This document shows, one piece after another, positions 1-57,700 of a stretch of DNA of 64,000 bases. Positions within the stretch are counted from its first letter, which is position 1. Each line of letters begins with the position of its first letter. The notes beneath the pieces were generated by a model. That model searched no databases. It worked only from the letters and a program-made list of their open reading frames with translations, and was not told the DNA's origin. The position numbers and the translations under genes were made by a program. The stretch is from Engraulis encrasicolus (Eukaryota > Chordata > Actinopteri > Clupeiformes > Engraulidae): positions 36,738,659 to 36,802,658 of the forward strand of contig NC_085871.1 in NCBI RefSeq assembly GCF_034702125.1, given 5' to 3'.

Positions 1-308
1 CATATATAGTACATGCCATGGGCAAAAGTGATCTTCCAAAACAAGTTTTTCAATTTTGTTTGCAGTCTTCAGTTTTGCAGGCTGCAATTTGTAGGGGGGT
101 GGGGGGGTTGTCCCCTCTGGTTTGGATATCTCCACTTCTTCTACATTATTTAATTCTCGATGTAATATAACAGCATTGGTGTTGATTAAAATCTGAAAAG
201 TATCCCCCTTCTGGTTTTTCGACAAATCGCACCCTGCAAATTCCCAACGTTTCCATAACGTCACCATAGTTGTAAATCCTATTTGCTGTGTTGTTCTTGC
301 TTTTTCAG

Positions 309-34159
<33,851 letters not shown>

Positions 34160-35290
34160 GTTTAAACCGCAACACTATTCTCTTGCTGTGTGGACCAACA
34201 CACAAAATGCACGACCCAGTCCCAGCTCGATCCTGGACACCAGCTCAAACTATGGTATTGCTGTGCGCCAATACAGTATGCAACGACTTACTCCCATCTC
34301 CTATACCACTAAGCCAAGAACAGAAACTTCATGTGACCTACAGTACATGAGTGTGAGGCAGTGTTTCAATTCTGTCATAGTACTGTGCCTTGGAGCACAT
34401 TTGTTTCAGAATGTATAAGTGTGATATCAGTACTTGAACTGATGCTGGGATTGTCATCCACTTTCTTGAGACAATGTCTCCGTTATGAAGACAATCTTAT
34501 TGACCACTTTGCTGTCCTTATCTTATAGGCGAATACTATTACTTAAACAGCACTGAGTGGTCAGTGATTCAGTGCCAAATTTCGACCATTGTTCCTCATT
34601 TATTCTTTAGCAATTAAGTGCCTTTGGTTAATGGAAATCCAGTCAAACATGTATATTATAGTCTAGTAAACGTGGCCAAATAAAAAGTGACCCCTGCTTT
34701 TGTAGTTTTATAACATTGTCTTTTTGTTTACCGCAAGTCATCCATGTTTCTGTAAGAGTGTTACGCGCTTTGTCGGCAAAGAGTTTCGTTTTTTTAATTT
34801 GACATTTGACAGAATGGTTTGATATTAGACATTCAAGTTTGCAGAATTATGTTTTCCCCTTCCTCTATTGCACACTAAAATACATTTAGACAAAAAATGA
34901 AGAAAAAGGTATTGATTTTGAAAACAAAAGCTCTTGACCTCAATCTCTGCATCTCATATCATTCTTGGAATGTCCTTTCTTTTTCCCCCTCAACTTTCTA
35001 ACCTTTTCTTAGGTCTCCTCAGTACGTTGTCATGTCACTCAGTTACTGTTATACGAGAGCCCCAGAGTATTAATGATGGATTATGATAGATTTCATGACA
35101 CGACACGACACATTATGGTCGAATCCACTCATCCAACTTCGCTTCTACGGTAGAAACCGCCATCCATGGACTATGATGTGAACTCTGCATTGCCAATTTA
35201 TCGTTTGATATCTTACTATATCAGTCTAAGCTATATGTACTGTGTACTGTTTAATAAGTCAATAAAGTACTTTCAAAACAATTGTAATGA
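34160..35290 (+). other. ppfibp2: ppfibp2 3' untranslated region
   Basis: About 1.1 kb of AT-rich sequence follows the stop without reading frames of note. The best polyadenylation signal is AATAAA at 35261-35266, preceded by TTAATAAG; an earlier AAATAAAA lies near 34680. The end at ~35290 is inferred from the signal only. Confidence 0.65.
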
Positions 35291-36990
35291 ATTGTCAGCT
35301 TATTCCAGTAGAATTTAAGTTACACATATGAAATGGTTTCAATACTTCTCGGAACAATTTTCTCGAGGAAAAATCTCTATTAATACTAATAGTGTATGTT
35401 GTTAGAAAAGATACTCAATGTCTGGCTAAATGACTATTTACTGACAAGTATTTCTTTCAATCATTTTACCAAAAACAATAACAAAATCTTTGTAGTTGAA
35501 TCATGGATGTTTATTGGTCTCAAACAATACTTAAAAGAAAATGGTAACTTGCATTTGGGCACCACAACATCAATATCAGTACATGACTTCTGACTTATTT
35601 GGTATAATACGTAGTGAAGTCAAACCATAAATGTAATGATAGGACAGTGGGTCACATTGATGCAACACAGTCAGTGTTAAGTCCATAATATAAAATGCAT
35701 TTAATGGGTGTTTGCTTTTATGCATTTCAATGTACATACTATGTTTGAGCCAACATTACGTATTACTGTAAAGATACAATATTGAAGACGCTAAGGCACT
35801 CATTCTCTGAACAAAAACTATCCAACGTTGATATAGATGGGGGAAACACAGTGTCTCAAACCCTTACTTGATTGATTGAAGGCTATACTGTAAACAAAAA
35901 TATATGTGGTTACATTACCATTGAAGCTGTGTGATTATTTCATGTGAGAAATCATAATGCCAGCCATGAAGCTGCAAAAGCTTTCAGCAAGTGCTCCCTT
36001 TACCTCAGTGTAAAACGGAAATATACTTAAAAAAAAAAAAAAAGATTGGCATTAAAAACAATCCTTGATTTTAAGAAAAAGAAAGGCATTATCTTCCGTT
36101 TCGTTGACCTGATAAACCTTGTAAAACACTGACCCCTTGTGGTCATACAAAGCCATTGCACTACCAGCTTGTGGGCCCTTTCTATTGAAGAGCATTAATT
36201 GTGTCCCAAGTAGTTCACCTCAGCCATAAAATCTTTAAGTGCAACTGAGTGGTGAACAGGCAGTTGGATTGGTGTATTGTATTGAGTTTAATGCTCACAT
36301 GAAACAAAGGAATGTATATATTGGGATTTTCTTTTCTTTTTGTTTTTGTTTTAATAAATTGAGCTTTCGCACACCTATGGAGATATTAGGTGTGCTAGAG
36401 AGATGAAGTCAATCAAATTTGGGAAAACTTCCACATGCTTCCCCTTCTACAAACAAGATATATCAACTATGATGACATTTCAGAAATGGACAACTTAAAA
36501 AAAAAAAAACCATTAAGTTAATACATCTTGTTTGCCGAATAGACAGTGTGCAGGTCATAATTAAAAATGGGGAAATGCAGTCAGAATAACACAATCTGCA
36601 CTTTACTGTCATTATACAGGTACAACGAAATTGGTAAAGACATTCATTCAAAAGCCACAGTAGATCAAAAAAGTCCTTTTTAGTTCTCCCTTCAAGTATG
36701 GGTCCTAATGCTGTTTACAGATACCAAATACAGACATACAAAGGTCCTTCTCTTGGCTTGTTTACATACTTCTTTAACAGCTATATTGTAACACAGGAGA
36801 TGCTTTGTGCATTTGGCACTGTTATTAAATAATCCAAGTAACAACAAACAAACAAAAAACAACCAACGGGTATAAATGAACATTGCTGATGCATAAATAA
36901 TGTTGCGTCGTGATATTGCATGATGCTGTTACCCATCACCCATTTGCAAGAGCAGCTCTTTGCAGCCAGACCAGAGCAGCATGACCACAC
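35291..36990. other. intergenic or cyb5r2 3' UTR, no gene seen
   Basis: AT-rich interval between the convergent 3' ends of ppfibp2 and cyb5r2. A reverse AATAAA (TTTATT near 35511) could end a long cyb5r2 transcript, but this is uncertain. No frame of note. Confidence 0.4.
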
Positions 36991-37690
36991 ACAAACAGAC
37001 ACCTACACATCCGTCCATCTTTAATCCATTCATCCATCATCCATGCCATCCGTCCATTCATGCAGCCATCTATCAACTTATCCATCCATTCTTTCATTCA
37101 TTCATTTAGATCTCTATCCATGTCTTCCATCCATTCTTTAATGCTTTTTATGCATCCACGCAGCTAATCATCAATCCATCCATTCATTCACCTATTCATC
37201 CGTCTATCTATCCGTCTATCTGTCCATCCACCAATCCAGCCAGTCATCCACCAATCAATCAATCCATCCATCCATTCATCCATGCATCAGGGTTCCCACA
37301 CCTTTTTCATGAACAAATTCAAGCACTTTTCAATCACCTTCAAGCACCCAGTTTTTAGTTTTCCAGCACCTTTAATAGGTCGTGGAAAGGGTCTTGTGTT
37401 TATAAGATGCAATTTCCTGCATTCTAATCAATTTTAGGATGTCGAATGGCAAATCCCATCTGACATCTCACTTCCTCAGATTGTTGATGATTCAAGCATT
37501 TTCAAGCACTTCACCAAAAATTCAAGCTTTTTCACAACCTTGAAATCACTTAATCGAAATTCAAGCATTTTCAAGGAATTCAAGCACCAGTGGGAACCCT
37601 GATCCATATTTAATCCATTCATCCATCCCTCTTTAATCCATCCATCCAGCCATTCATCCATCCATATTTAATCCATTCATCCACACCACA
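36990..37690. repeat. degenerate (ATCC)n tetranucleotide array, interrupted
   Basis: CCATCCATT-type units run from ~37010 to 37287 and resume at 37602-37690; the gap is filled by the element below. Confidence 0.88.
37288..37601. mobile_element. 314-bp hAT-like MITE (CAGGGTTCCCACACC)
   Basis: Ends CAGGGTTCCCACACCTTTTT and ...CACCAGTGGGAACCCTG; interior repeats of TTCAAGCA-TTTTCA. Inserted in the ATCC array, so the target duplication cannot be read. Confidence 0.85.
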
Positions 37691-37789
37691 CCACACCTCA
37701 GCACACTGCTGACTGTAGACCTCCTGGCCTAGCTGCATTCTCCTGGTCTCCATCTCCATATCACCGTCCCCGTCCCTGTGCGTCCCTCC

Positions 37790-43107
<5,318 letters not shown>

Positions 43108-43456
43108 CTTGCTTAGCTTGGACCCCTTCCTTTTGACAGACTTGACGTGCCCCTTGCCTTCTTCCTGAAATGTGTTCAGCCGCGCCTTCAAAGGGGGCAA
43201 TTCTCTCCAATAAGATGAGGTTGCGCCGAACCCCTCCCATTTTTTATTAGGTTAAACCAATGAAACTTTATTTGTGTCATGGGGGGCGGGTGCTGCTGCC
43301 TTTACTGAAACATTGATTGGCTTGAACATAAGCAGAATATTTTGATTGACAGTTTTACTATAACTGTGAACCTCTGTATCTACATGTCCGTTTTATGACG
43401 GTCACAAGTTTATTACAACTACAACAAACAGTCGAGGAGTGAGAAGTGAATTAACA
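43108..43456. promoter_or_regulatory. shared cyb5r2/endou head-to-head promoter interval
   Basis: 349 bp between the two divergent start codons. Contains CCAAT on the + strand at 43207-43211 and 43257-43261 and an inverted ATTGG at 43316-43320; no obvious TATA box. Transcription starts are not resolved. Bidirectional control is inference from spacing. Confidence 0.6.
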
Positions 43457-49315
<5,859 letters not shown>

Positions 49316-51230
49316 CTAGGCTTGGCTAGCGCCCCAGGTGACAAGCATAAGGGTGACCTACAGTGACGGCCTCATTTACACTTGCAGAAAATTTTATAAA
49401 CAGAATTTTCGTATCGATTTTTTAGGGCTTGAGCAACGATTAGTTGTCTTGCTAAAAGAACATGACTCAGTTGTAAAGCAGGTTCAGTTAAACTTCAGGT
49501 AGTGTTAATCACCTAATAGCAGAGCCTGGAGTCCATTCCAAAGACATCTGTGGGTAATCTATTAGCATGTTAACCACTTCCTAGAGGTTAACTTAGCCAG
49601 GTTTATCACTTAACCATGTTCTTGAAACACTGCCCAGATTAAAAAAGGGCTTTTGTTGATGTAATTTATTACATAATTGGATCATGTTGAGAATGGGTAG
49701 TTTTTATCCATTCACACAATATAAAAACATTTTTTTTAACTAATTTTTTAGGAGTATAAACAGGTTTCTCTTGTTTACACATATCTGATCAGGTTCACGT
49801 TCATCTTCAAAAAATATTCTTTAAAATGTTACTCCTTTTACAAAAAAAATCAACACAGGCCTACAGAACTAAACAAGGTCCATTGTAAATCTACTTTTTC
49901 CATTCTTGTACGAAGTGAAAGGCACAATCCAAATAGCCAAAGATGAGTAAGCTCGACCAACAGTGCCTGAAGGAACTGAAGATATTGAAGCTAGACAATA
50001 CCATGCACACTAACACAATAACATACACTCAAAGTATGTATGTAGGCCTATGTATGCCCCCATTCATTCTATGTGATTGACCAGTATGAACATCATGAGA
50101 CCAGAGACCTTTATTTGTTAGATATTTCCCCAAGTGTAAAGTTGGTTGCAGTATTATTCTGCATCTGTGTCAAAGTGCTTCATTACTTCACAACCAGTGT
50201 TTATGTTATATTACATGTGTTTTGTAAACTTAAATCCTAAGTCATTTATTATTCACCGTACTCCATATCTTTAGATTTACTATTGCCATTAGATATACTA
50301 ATTAGTATACATGGTCATAACACATTTCACCAGTTCATCTAGTAACCGAGAGGCAACTGATGTTTATTTAAATAATACTCAACTAGATTTGATTAACACT
50401 GCCTTTGTGTCTAACTATTTCATTATCCACATTTAATGTCATGCCCAGTGATTGCAGATCATTCTGCTTTTTGTATATTGCATTCAACACAATAGCCTTG
50501 ACATATTTCAGTGTAGTTAAAATACTATCAGTTTTCTAAGGCTTTTCTGTTTTGGGCTCATCAATATGGGAGATTGTATGAAAAGAGAAGTGTTTACTTG
50601 TGAAGTAGTGAGGAACTGTTTTCCATGAGAAACAGTCAGCAGTGAAATCACAGACACCGGTTTTCAAGATGATAGCCTTTTGTCCTCTTTGTCCACATGG
50701 TTGTTAAGGATGTGCTGGGTGTTTGAGGTTTCCTTGGTCTCACAGAAGCACACACATAGCCTTCACTCAACATACTGGATATATAGCACAGATTGAACAG
50801 AGGCAACAATACATTTTTGTTTACAAACCTATTTCAGACTCTCCAAAGTTGTTACACTTGAATTTTATACTGTGGAATGCAGTCCAACCAAATTTGTATG
50901 AGCGATAATTATTGTATTACTTTTTCCTACAAAAATGACAATTGTACAGACATAGCTGTATCTTTGCTATGGAGAAATTTGTACTTTCTTTTGCTTTTCT
51001 TGCACAACATGAGATGGCTAAATTGGACATTTTGGTGACAATATTTAGTGTACACTGTAGATGTGCATTTAATCTTTTTGGTACATTTTATTGAAATGTA
51101 TTTTTAACTTGTTTTAACATTATCTCTGGTCATGAGAAGCAAATTCCTTCTTGACAGAACTTCCCTGAAACAAGATTATGCTTAGAAGATTAGACACCTC
51201 TAATAAAACATGCCAAATAATGTTTATCAA
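49316..51230 (+). other. endou: endou 3' untranslated region
   Basis: About 1.9 kb AT-rich sequence after the TAG stop; polyadenylation signal AATAAA at 51202-51207. No mobile element recognised. Transcript end inferred. Confidence 0.6.
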
Positions 51231-52118
51231 AGAAGGTTGATTCCGTTTTTTCACTCAAATTAATTATTGTTAATTGTATGTTCTTGTGATAACTGTTTCA
51301 TAGCGCACTGTCACATGAATAGACATACACAATGTCTATTGATACATATGAGTCATAGATATAATAGATATAAATTGAAAATGCCTTTGAATAAGTCTAG
51401 CCTAACAAGCTTTTGAAATAGTCTTATCAGCTTCTTTTCAGTCTCAATGAGCGCAGTTGCCGGCACAAATATCCCAGTTTGAAACTGAATACTGTCAGTA
51501 TTTGGTTTAAAACAAGTTCCGGAATACTCCGTTTATCTTTGCCATGTCCAACAATTTGAATTTCCAGTTATCTTTGGCTGCAAAAACTCTGTATTTTGGT
51601 CAGACCAGTAATTATTTGTTCAGTAAATATTCATGGAAAAGATCAAATTGGTGAACGGGAAGCATACATTTTGAAAATGTGAATACATACAATAATTCAT
51701 TGATAGCTCCTTATTCATTTCAGTGATTTAAGTAGGTCCAGTCTGATTCGCTTTTCGAATAAGTGTAATCAACCTTTTCTCAGCCCGCTGACTGTAGATG
51801 CCCTATTCAGGAATAGGAACTGGGATGCTGGCTCTTGCCGTGACCCTTTGACCTAGGCTCCCTAGATGGCTGTGCCACATTCCTCCCCGAACTCAGCTGT
51901 TGCTCACTGAACAGCCTGGCAGACAGACGTGAATGCCTCAGTTGCTCCAATGGGCCATCCACTGGACAGCGTGATGAGTCAAGAGCGAGGCCTTTGAGGA
52001 CAGTCAACTCGGTGGTTGCTTGTGGACCCATAAATTAAGCGCTGTGATCTCCTGATATGGTCTGATGTCTACAGGCCCAAGAGATTCTATAAATACGTAC
52101 AATGAAGTTAACCTATTA
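51231..52118. other. intergenic, unexplained GC-richer island at ~51780-52080
   Basis: Mostly AT-rich. From ~51780 to 52080 the composition changes (CAGCCCGCTGACTGTAG..., GGTTGCTTGTGGACCC), with no convincing frame or element ends. I cannot name it. Confidence 0.4.
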
Positions 52119-53653
52119 GGCGAGTACATTTAGGGTTTAACCCCAAAAAAATTGATACAAATGTTTTTTTTATGGATTCTATTACTATTGGACCTGCTAA
52201 ATGACATACTAAAAATCTAGTAAAATCTGACTTTGGGAAATGAGTTTTTTCAACATGGCTGCCATAGGCTTATTATAAGGGTCAAGAGACACTCCAGGTG
52301 AATAGGCCAAAAAATGTAGCTTGCCGATATCACCATGAAACTTAATCCGGTGATTAAATATGGTAATTAGATTTAATATGGTAATTAGACTATATCTAAT
52401 TAAATATGCATTACATTTCAAAATGCAAAACCTCAAAATCTGAAAAAGCCAAGCTCAAAATTACTCTTTTATTTTGTTTCTAGTAAGCCAGAAGATATCT
52501 TCAGAGGAGATTATGGACATCTCTTTTTGTTTTGTAGTAAATCTAAAAATCTTTGTGCAGACACACCAGCTAGCATTTTTTTTTTCAAAACATGATTATT
52601 TAACATCTCTCTTAGATAAATAATTGAGTTTTATGTGTCTCAAGTTCTTCCAGACATTCTTTGAGTCTGGTGGTATCATTCTTAGCATGTATCAAGGGCA
52701 AGGTCAGCTGTCCTCAAATCATAGCCTCTCCACAGAGGTGTCCTAAGGGCTGGTGCTGGGACTCCTATTTGCCATGTACACCACATCACTGGGCCATGTT
52801 ATCTGTTCTCTCAGCTTCTCATACTACTGTTACACCAATGAAGCACAGTTACTTTGTGCCAGATGACTCCACGGTCACACACATTAACGCTTGCCTCTCT
52901 GAACTATCCACAAGTATGAAGGAATGCAACCTTCAGTTGAGCCTCGCCCAAATGCACTGCTGGTGATCCCAGCCAAAGATTGAGGTTGCCATGATATCGA
53001 GCTCAATATGGATTCTGCTACTGTTGCCTCAAATAAGGCCACAAGAAGTCTAGGTGTCATTGTTGATGACCATCTATCATTCTCTGACCACATAGCCTCG
53101 GTTTCCCAGTCATGTCCTCTTTTTCATGCCCTAATTGAATACAAGGCCCTGACCCTTGCCTATGAAGCTACAACAGGCCCTACTCTGGCTTACCGGAAAG
53201 CTATGCTAAATCCCTATGTCCTTTCAGGACATTGTCTGTCTCCAGTACCAACCGTTTCACCTTGCCCTCTACTTACACATGTAGTGGCTCCTGTCTATTC
53301 AGTTCAGCTGCTGAAAGACCCAAAATACCTAGTGACACCATGATTCATCACTGATGATGTGCCCTGACAAACAGCACATGGATATTATCATAGCAGTAGT
53401 GTATTTATCCACCCAAACAGCACTCCAAACAAACAGATCCTGAAAACATGTTAGTTCATGCCAATGTAATTATCATGTAGTAGCCTTTATTTTTAAAAAC
53501 TTTGATCTTGAAAATGACACCTTTCCTGAAGTCAGATTTTCCTAGATTTTTAGTATGTTATTAAGGACACTTAGAGGTAACAAAATCAGTTGAAAAACCT
53601 TTTGTATCAATTTTTTTGGGGTTAGGTCTTTTTTTTGCATAGATGTACTCGCC
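52119..53653. mobile_element. 1.5-kb element with ~140-bp inverted repeats
   Basis: Left GGCGAGTACATTTAGGGTTT ... CCCCAAAAAAATTGATACAA ... CATACTAAAAATCTAG is complemented at the right end (53500-53653). TA dinucleotides lie on both sides (52117-52118, 53654-53655). Contains a broken LINE fragment (next entry) and no other frame; family unknown. Confidence 0.75.
52640..53342 (+). pseudogene. broken CR1/L2/Rex1-type reverse transcriptase fragment
   Basis: Reading several frames gives recognisable pieces: a QG-VLGLLFAMY-type block, DDSTVTHINACLSELST, MKECNLQLSLAQ, KATRSLGVIVDDHLSFSDHI, YKALTLAYEATTGP. The catalytic YADD site reads Y-T-N-E, there are frameshifts, and the middle part after the DDHLSF block is deleted. 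Non-functional relic. Confidence 0.8.
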
Positions 53654-54437
53654 TATATGTGGGAAACTCATTTAAATATTGGAACAACCAGAGACCTTAA
53701 TCATTTATAACATGATTCAATCATTTTTTTAAACTTACATTTAAAAGGTAAACAAGAGATTTCAAAACAATTACTCATACACAGTTTTGTTATCTAAACA
53801 TAACATCGTGATTTACAACATGATAATCCCTTTATGCTCAAGATCAAACACATATCACAATCATCATCCGTGATGCCTTTTTATTTTCTCTGCTATAATA
53901 ACAGTGTGCACTGTGATTGAGAAGCGTCAATAATTGCAGTTTATGCGCCCCAAAAGTGAAGTAGTGACAAGGACTCCATCCCAGAAGGCCAACGCATCCC
54001 TGGAGCCAAATGCTGTGATAAGTTTTACTCTGTAGCTGTATTGATGTAGGATAATAGTTATACACATATAGGGGCAGTTCGAGTGAAGTCTATATTGCAC
54101 AAATATAAAGACACAAACATTCTCAAAACGAACACATTCCAACAAGCATGCCAATTACAGCAGCAGTTGCATTTTTACACAGTCCATCATAAACTTGGTG
54201 CGGCTGGTTTTCCATTGAGCTTTGACAGGCAGTGACAAATGCTATTGAGAAAAGATACAAAACTTGATTCATATATGGACTTCATAATTTATCTGGCACA
54301 TACAAAGAGGCCAATTCCTCTGTAAGGCACACATACAAGCTCTATGTACTGAAACATAGTACATGGACTGTGTATGAGTGCCTAGCACATAGTTGATAGT
54401 ATGACATATCTATAAATGTGGCCCATTTCTTTATCAT
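53654..54437. other. intergenic between endou and troponin T, nothing recognised
   Basis: AT-rich; a reverse AATAAA (TTTATT at 54438-54443) may end the troponin transcript. No element or frame identified. Confidence 0.45.
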
Positions 54438-54504
54438 TTTATTAAATTTGCATAGCCATAAGGTTTTTTAGGCCTATTTTTTCCTATGGGACACCCAAAC
54501 GTGT

Positions 54505-54630
54505 GACAACACAGTAAAACATGTAGTGTTAATTCAAAACTTAAAGAGTGCTCTATGACCAAATACAGTACACTTAACAGCATGTGAAAATGGACTCTCT
54601 AAGTATTGAATGTACACTGTTCACTGTGAT
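54505..54630. repeat. short inverted-repeat element in troponin T 3' region
   Basis: CACAGTAAAACATGTAGTGTT ends and TACACTGTTCACTGTG; related to 21820-21925. It immediately precedes the duplicated troponin tail. Confidence 0.55.
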
Positions 54631-54631
54631 A

Positions 54632-54700
54632 TCATTTCCACGAGCCTGCTTTGCCCTTGATGTCCCTACCTGTGACTGCCATGGTGGCCCGCTGGTAACA
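54632..54700 (-). pseudogene. duplicate of troponin T C-terminal codons
   Basis: On the minus strand 54664-54632 reads DIKGKAGSWK and TGA, matching the functional end ([11 protein letters not shown] at 54781-54779); GGGCCACC upstream also matches. It could be decayed or an alternative terminal exon. Confidence 0.7.
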
Positions 54701-54778
54701 TTGGCATAGTCGTGTACGTTTTTTAATATATTTTTTTCTAAAGGGACAACCGAAACACACGTGCTCAGTCATAACAAC

Positions 54779-57700
54779 TCATTTCCACGAGCCTGCCTTG
54801 CTCTTGCCGGTGGCCCGGGCGGTTTTGGCGGCCTTGCTTCCGCGCTGGTGGTCCGTGACGCGGTTCCTCAGCACGCTGACCTGGTACTTCTGCCTCTTGT
54901 GCTGCTCGGCCAGGTCGAACTTCTCCGAGTGCAGCTGCCGCAGCCACTCCCACAGGTCGCGCGCCTTCTCCACCAGCTTCTCCTGGTTCAGGTGGTCGAT
55001 GTTGAGCGGCTTGCGGCGCTCCATCAGCGCCTTGTTCTTCTTCTCACGCTCTGTCAGCTTCTTACCCTTCTTCTGGTCCACCTTCTGTAGTGCACAGTGA
55101 AAAACAAATGGGGCGTTAATATTCCAGAGTAGACTTACAGTATATCCTAACTAGGGATGTAAATAAAATCGTAATGTATCGATGTATCGGAAGTATTGGC
55201 TGGCGATTTAATCGAATCGCATTGTAATCGTGGGGCATTCTTAAGGATCGAAAAGAATCGAATCGCTGGCCCCTGTGCAATGCCCTAGCTCTATAACACA
55301 ATAGTAGTGCAAAAGTAATTGGAAAAAAATCGAATCGAACGGAATCGCATCGTATCGTTGGGAATTCTTAAGTATCGAAAAAAAAAACAAATCCCTGATT
55401 TAAGAAATCGATACCGTATCGTATCGTCATGAAGGCTGTGATTTACACCCCTAGATGGCGAGTGTTTACAACTCTGTGGAGACTGCAGAGTCAAATTACT
55501 CTTAAAGTGGAGTGTTCTGGTCCACCTGCCACAGAAAAAATAGGGTGTTAAAGATAAACTGAAATGCAATTGAATGTAAACATGATACAGAGGTAATATA
55601 CTTTATTACCAAAAAGTATTCACTAACCTACCTTGACTAAGGTTGACTAAGGTGCAATATGATATCAGTCCACCTTTTGCGGTTATTATAGCTTTAACTC
55701 ATCTGGGGAAGCTGTCCACAAGGTTGAGGAATGTGTTTATATAGGATTTTTTTACCATTCTTCTTAAAGCACATATCTGAGGTCTGGATCTCAGTCTCCT
55801 CTCTGTCTAATTCATCCCAAAGGTGTTCTATTGGGGTCACGCTAAGACGCTATGGCCAGTCAAGTCCATCCATACCATACTCTGTCATCCATGCACAGTC
55901 ATGTTGGAAGAAAAGGGACCAACTCCAAACCCTTCCATCAACATTGGGAGCATGTAATTGTCCCCAATGTTTCGATGTTTTTTTAAAGAGTAGGACTAGT
56001 CTACTGGTATTTTTTACTGTGAGGCAGCTGCCGTAGCCCTTCTTGCTTCTTTGCCTTCTTCTCGGTGCACAGCTTGGAAGCGTCCGCCTCCAACTGAATT
56101 TTACTTTGAGTTATATTGACACTCCATTTTTTTTTTTTACTGTGGAACAAGTGGGCCCTGGTCATATTGAGTTGAGATAGATACTGAATGCCGCTTCTAA
56201 ACCTTTACTTTACAGTGATTCCTTACACACGGTAATCTGTTAATATCTGAAGAATGTGTGGCCTTTGTAATGTGTTCAACTTCTTAAAGTTGAAAACAGA
56301 GAAGTCAGCCCTGAAAGTTTCTCTGTAGAACAAACATGAAGTAAGTCCTTTTAACCCAGTAAGGCATGGCCCCTGTTATAAATTAGCTGTTACCAGAATG
56401 GCAATGACCAAGTCGTAATGTAGGTATTACTAAAGACCCTGTCATGGTACTGTAGTAGGCCTACTGCTATGGTTTTTTTCAGTGTCTATTACAGCATTCC
56501 ACTGGTGAAACAGTGCAAATTAACCTGTTTAAACACAGAGTTGTAAATGTGTTGTTACTAGAATGGCAATGACCGAGTCGTAGTGCATTACTTAAAGGAC
56601 CAGTTCAGTAAACTTCAACATGCAGTTGTAATGCTCACACTACCCTGGACTTGTCAGTACCTGAGGTTTTTTTTTCTTTTTTTTTTCTTCAGCCTTTTCC
56701 GAGATCTTGGTCATTGTAATGGGGGCAGCACTTTGTCTACATTTTAAAAAAAGCAAACAGCGGTACATTTTGGGAAAATATTTGGAGTAGGCCTATGTTC
56801 ACTTTTTTTTTTTTATGTAAACAAACGCTGCCCCCATTAGAATAGCTCATATCTCGGAAAGGGCTTAGCCGAAAAATGTGCTTCACCGGTTACTGACAAG
56901 TCAAGGGTAGCGTGAGCAATACGACAGCATATTGAAATGGACTGAACTGGTCCTCTATGGCCCTGAGTTTTGTCATAGTAGAGTAGTACTATGGTAATTA
57001 ACTTTTCAATGTGTATTACAGCGTGCCTCAGATGGTACGTTAAGGGGCTACAGTATGTTTCTCAACGGGAGCGCTACAGGCCCCGAGGGGGGTTGGGGAG
57101 CTCTAGGGGGGTGTTGAGAAGGACACAACTGAGTTGGGGCTGGGTTTAGTCACCATTGGGGGGCATTAGTCTATTTTATTTTTCAATACTAAGGCTTATG
57201 ATGAGGCCAGGGGGTGTGGGGAGGCTTGTTAGGAGATCAAGGTGGCGTTTGCTCAAAAAAGGTTGAGAACCACTGGGCTAAAGGGAAAATGTATGTTTTT
57301 AGATAAATCAATGCTGAGTAGCTTCTTCAAGACCTCAATGTGTGCATTCTGCTAAACGATGAACATCACAAAGATAATGATGGATGTTGTCCTTACTGTG
57401 AGGTAGCTGCCGTATCCCTTGTTGCTGATGATCTGCCTCTTCTTGGCCTCCTCGTCGGCCCGCAGCTTGGCGGCTTCCTCCTCGCGGCGGGCACGCTCCT
57501 CGGCCAGACGGGCCTGACGCTCGCGGTCCTGCTCGGTGCGCACACGCTGCTGCTCGGCGCGGTCGGCGCGGCGTTGCTCGATGCGGTTGCGCAGGGTGAC
57601 CAGGTCGTCCTCTTCCTTCTGGCGGCTGCTGAAATGCAGCTCGATCAGGCTCTGCAGCTCGCCGAAGTCCTTCTCCACACGCTTGCGGTGCAGGTCATCG

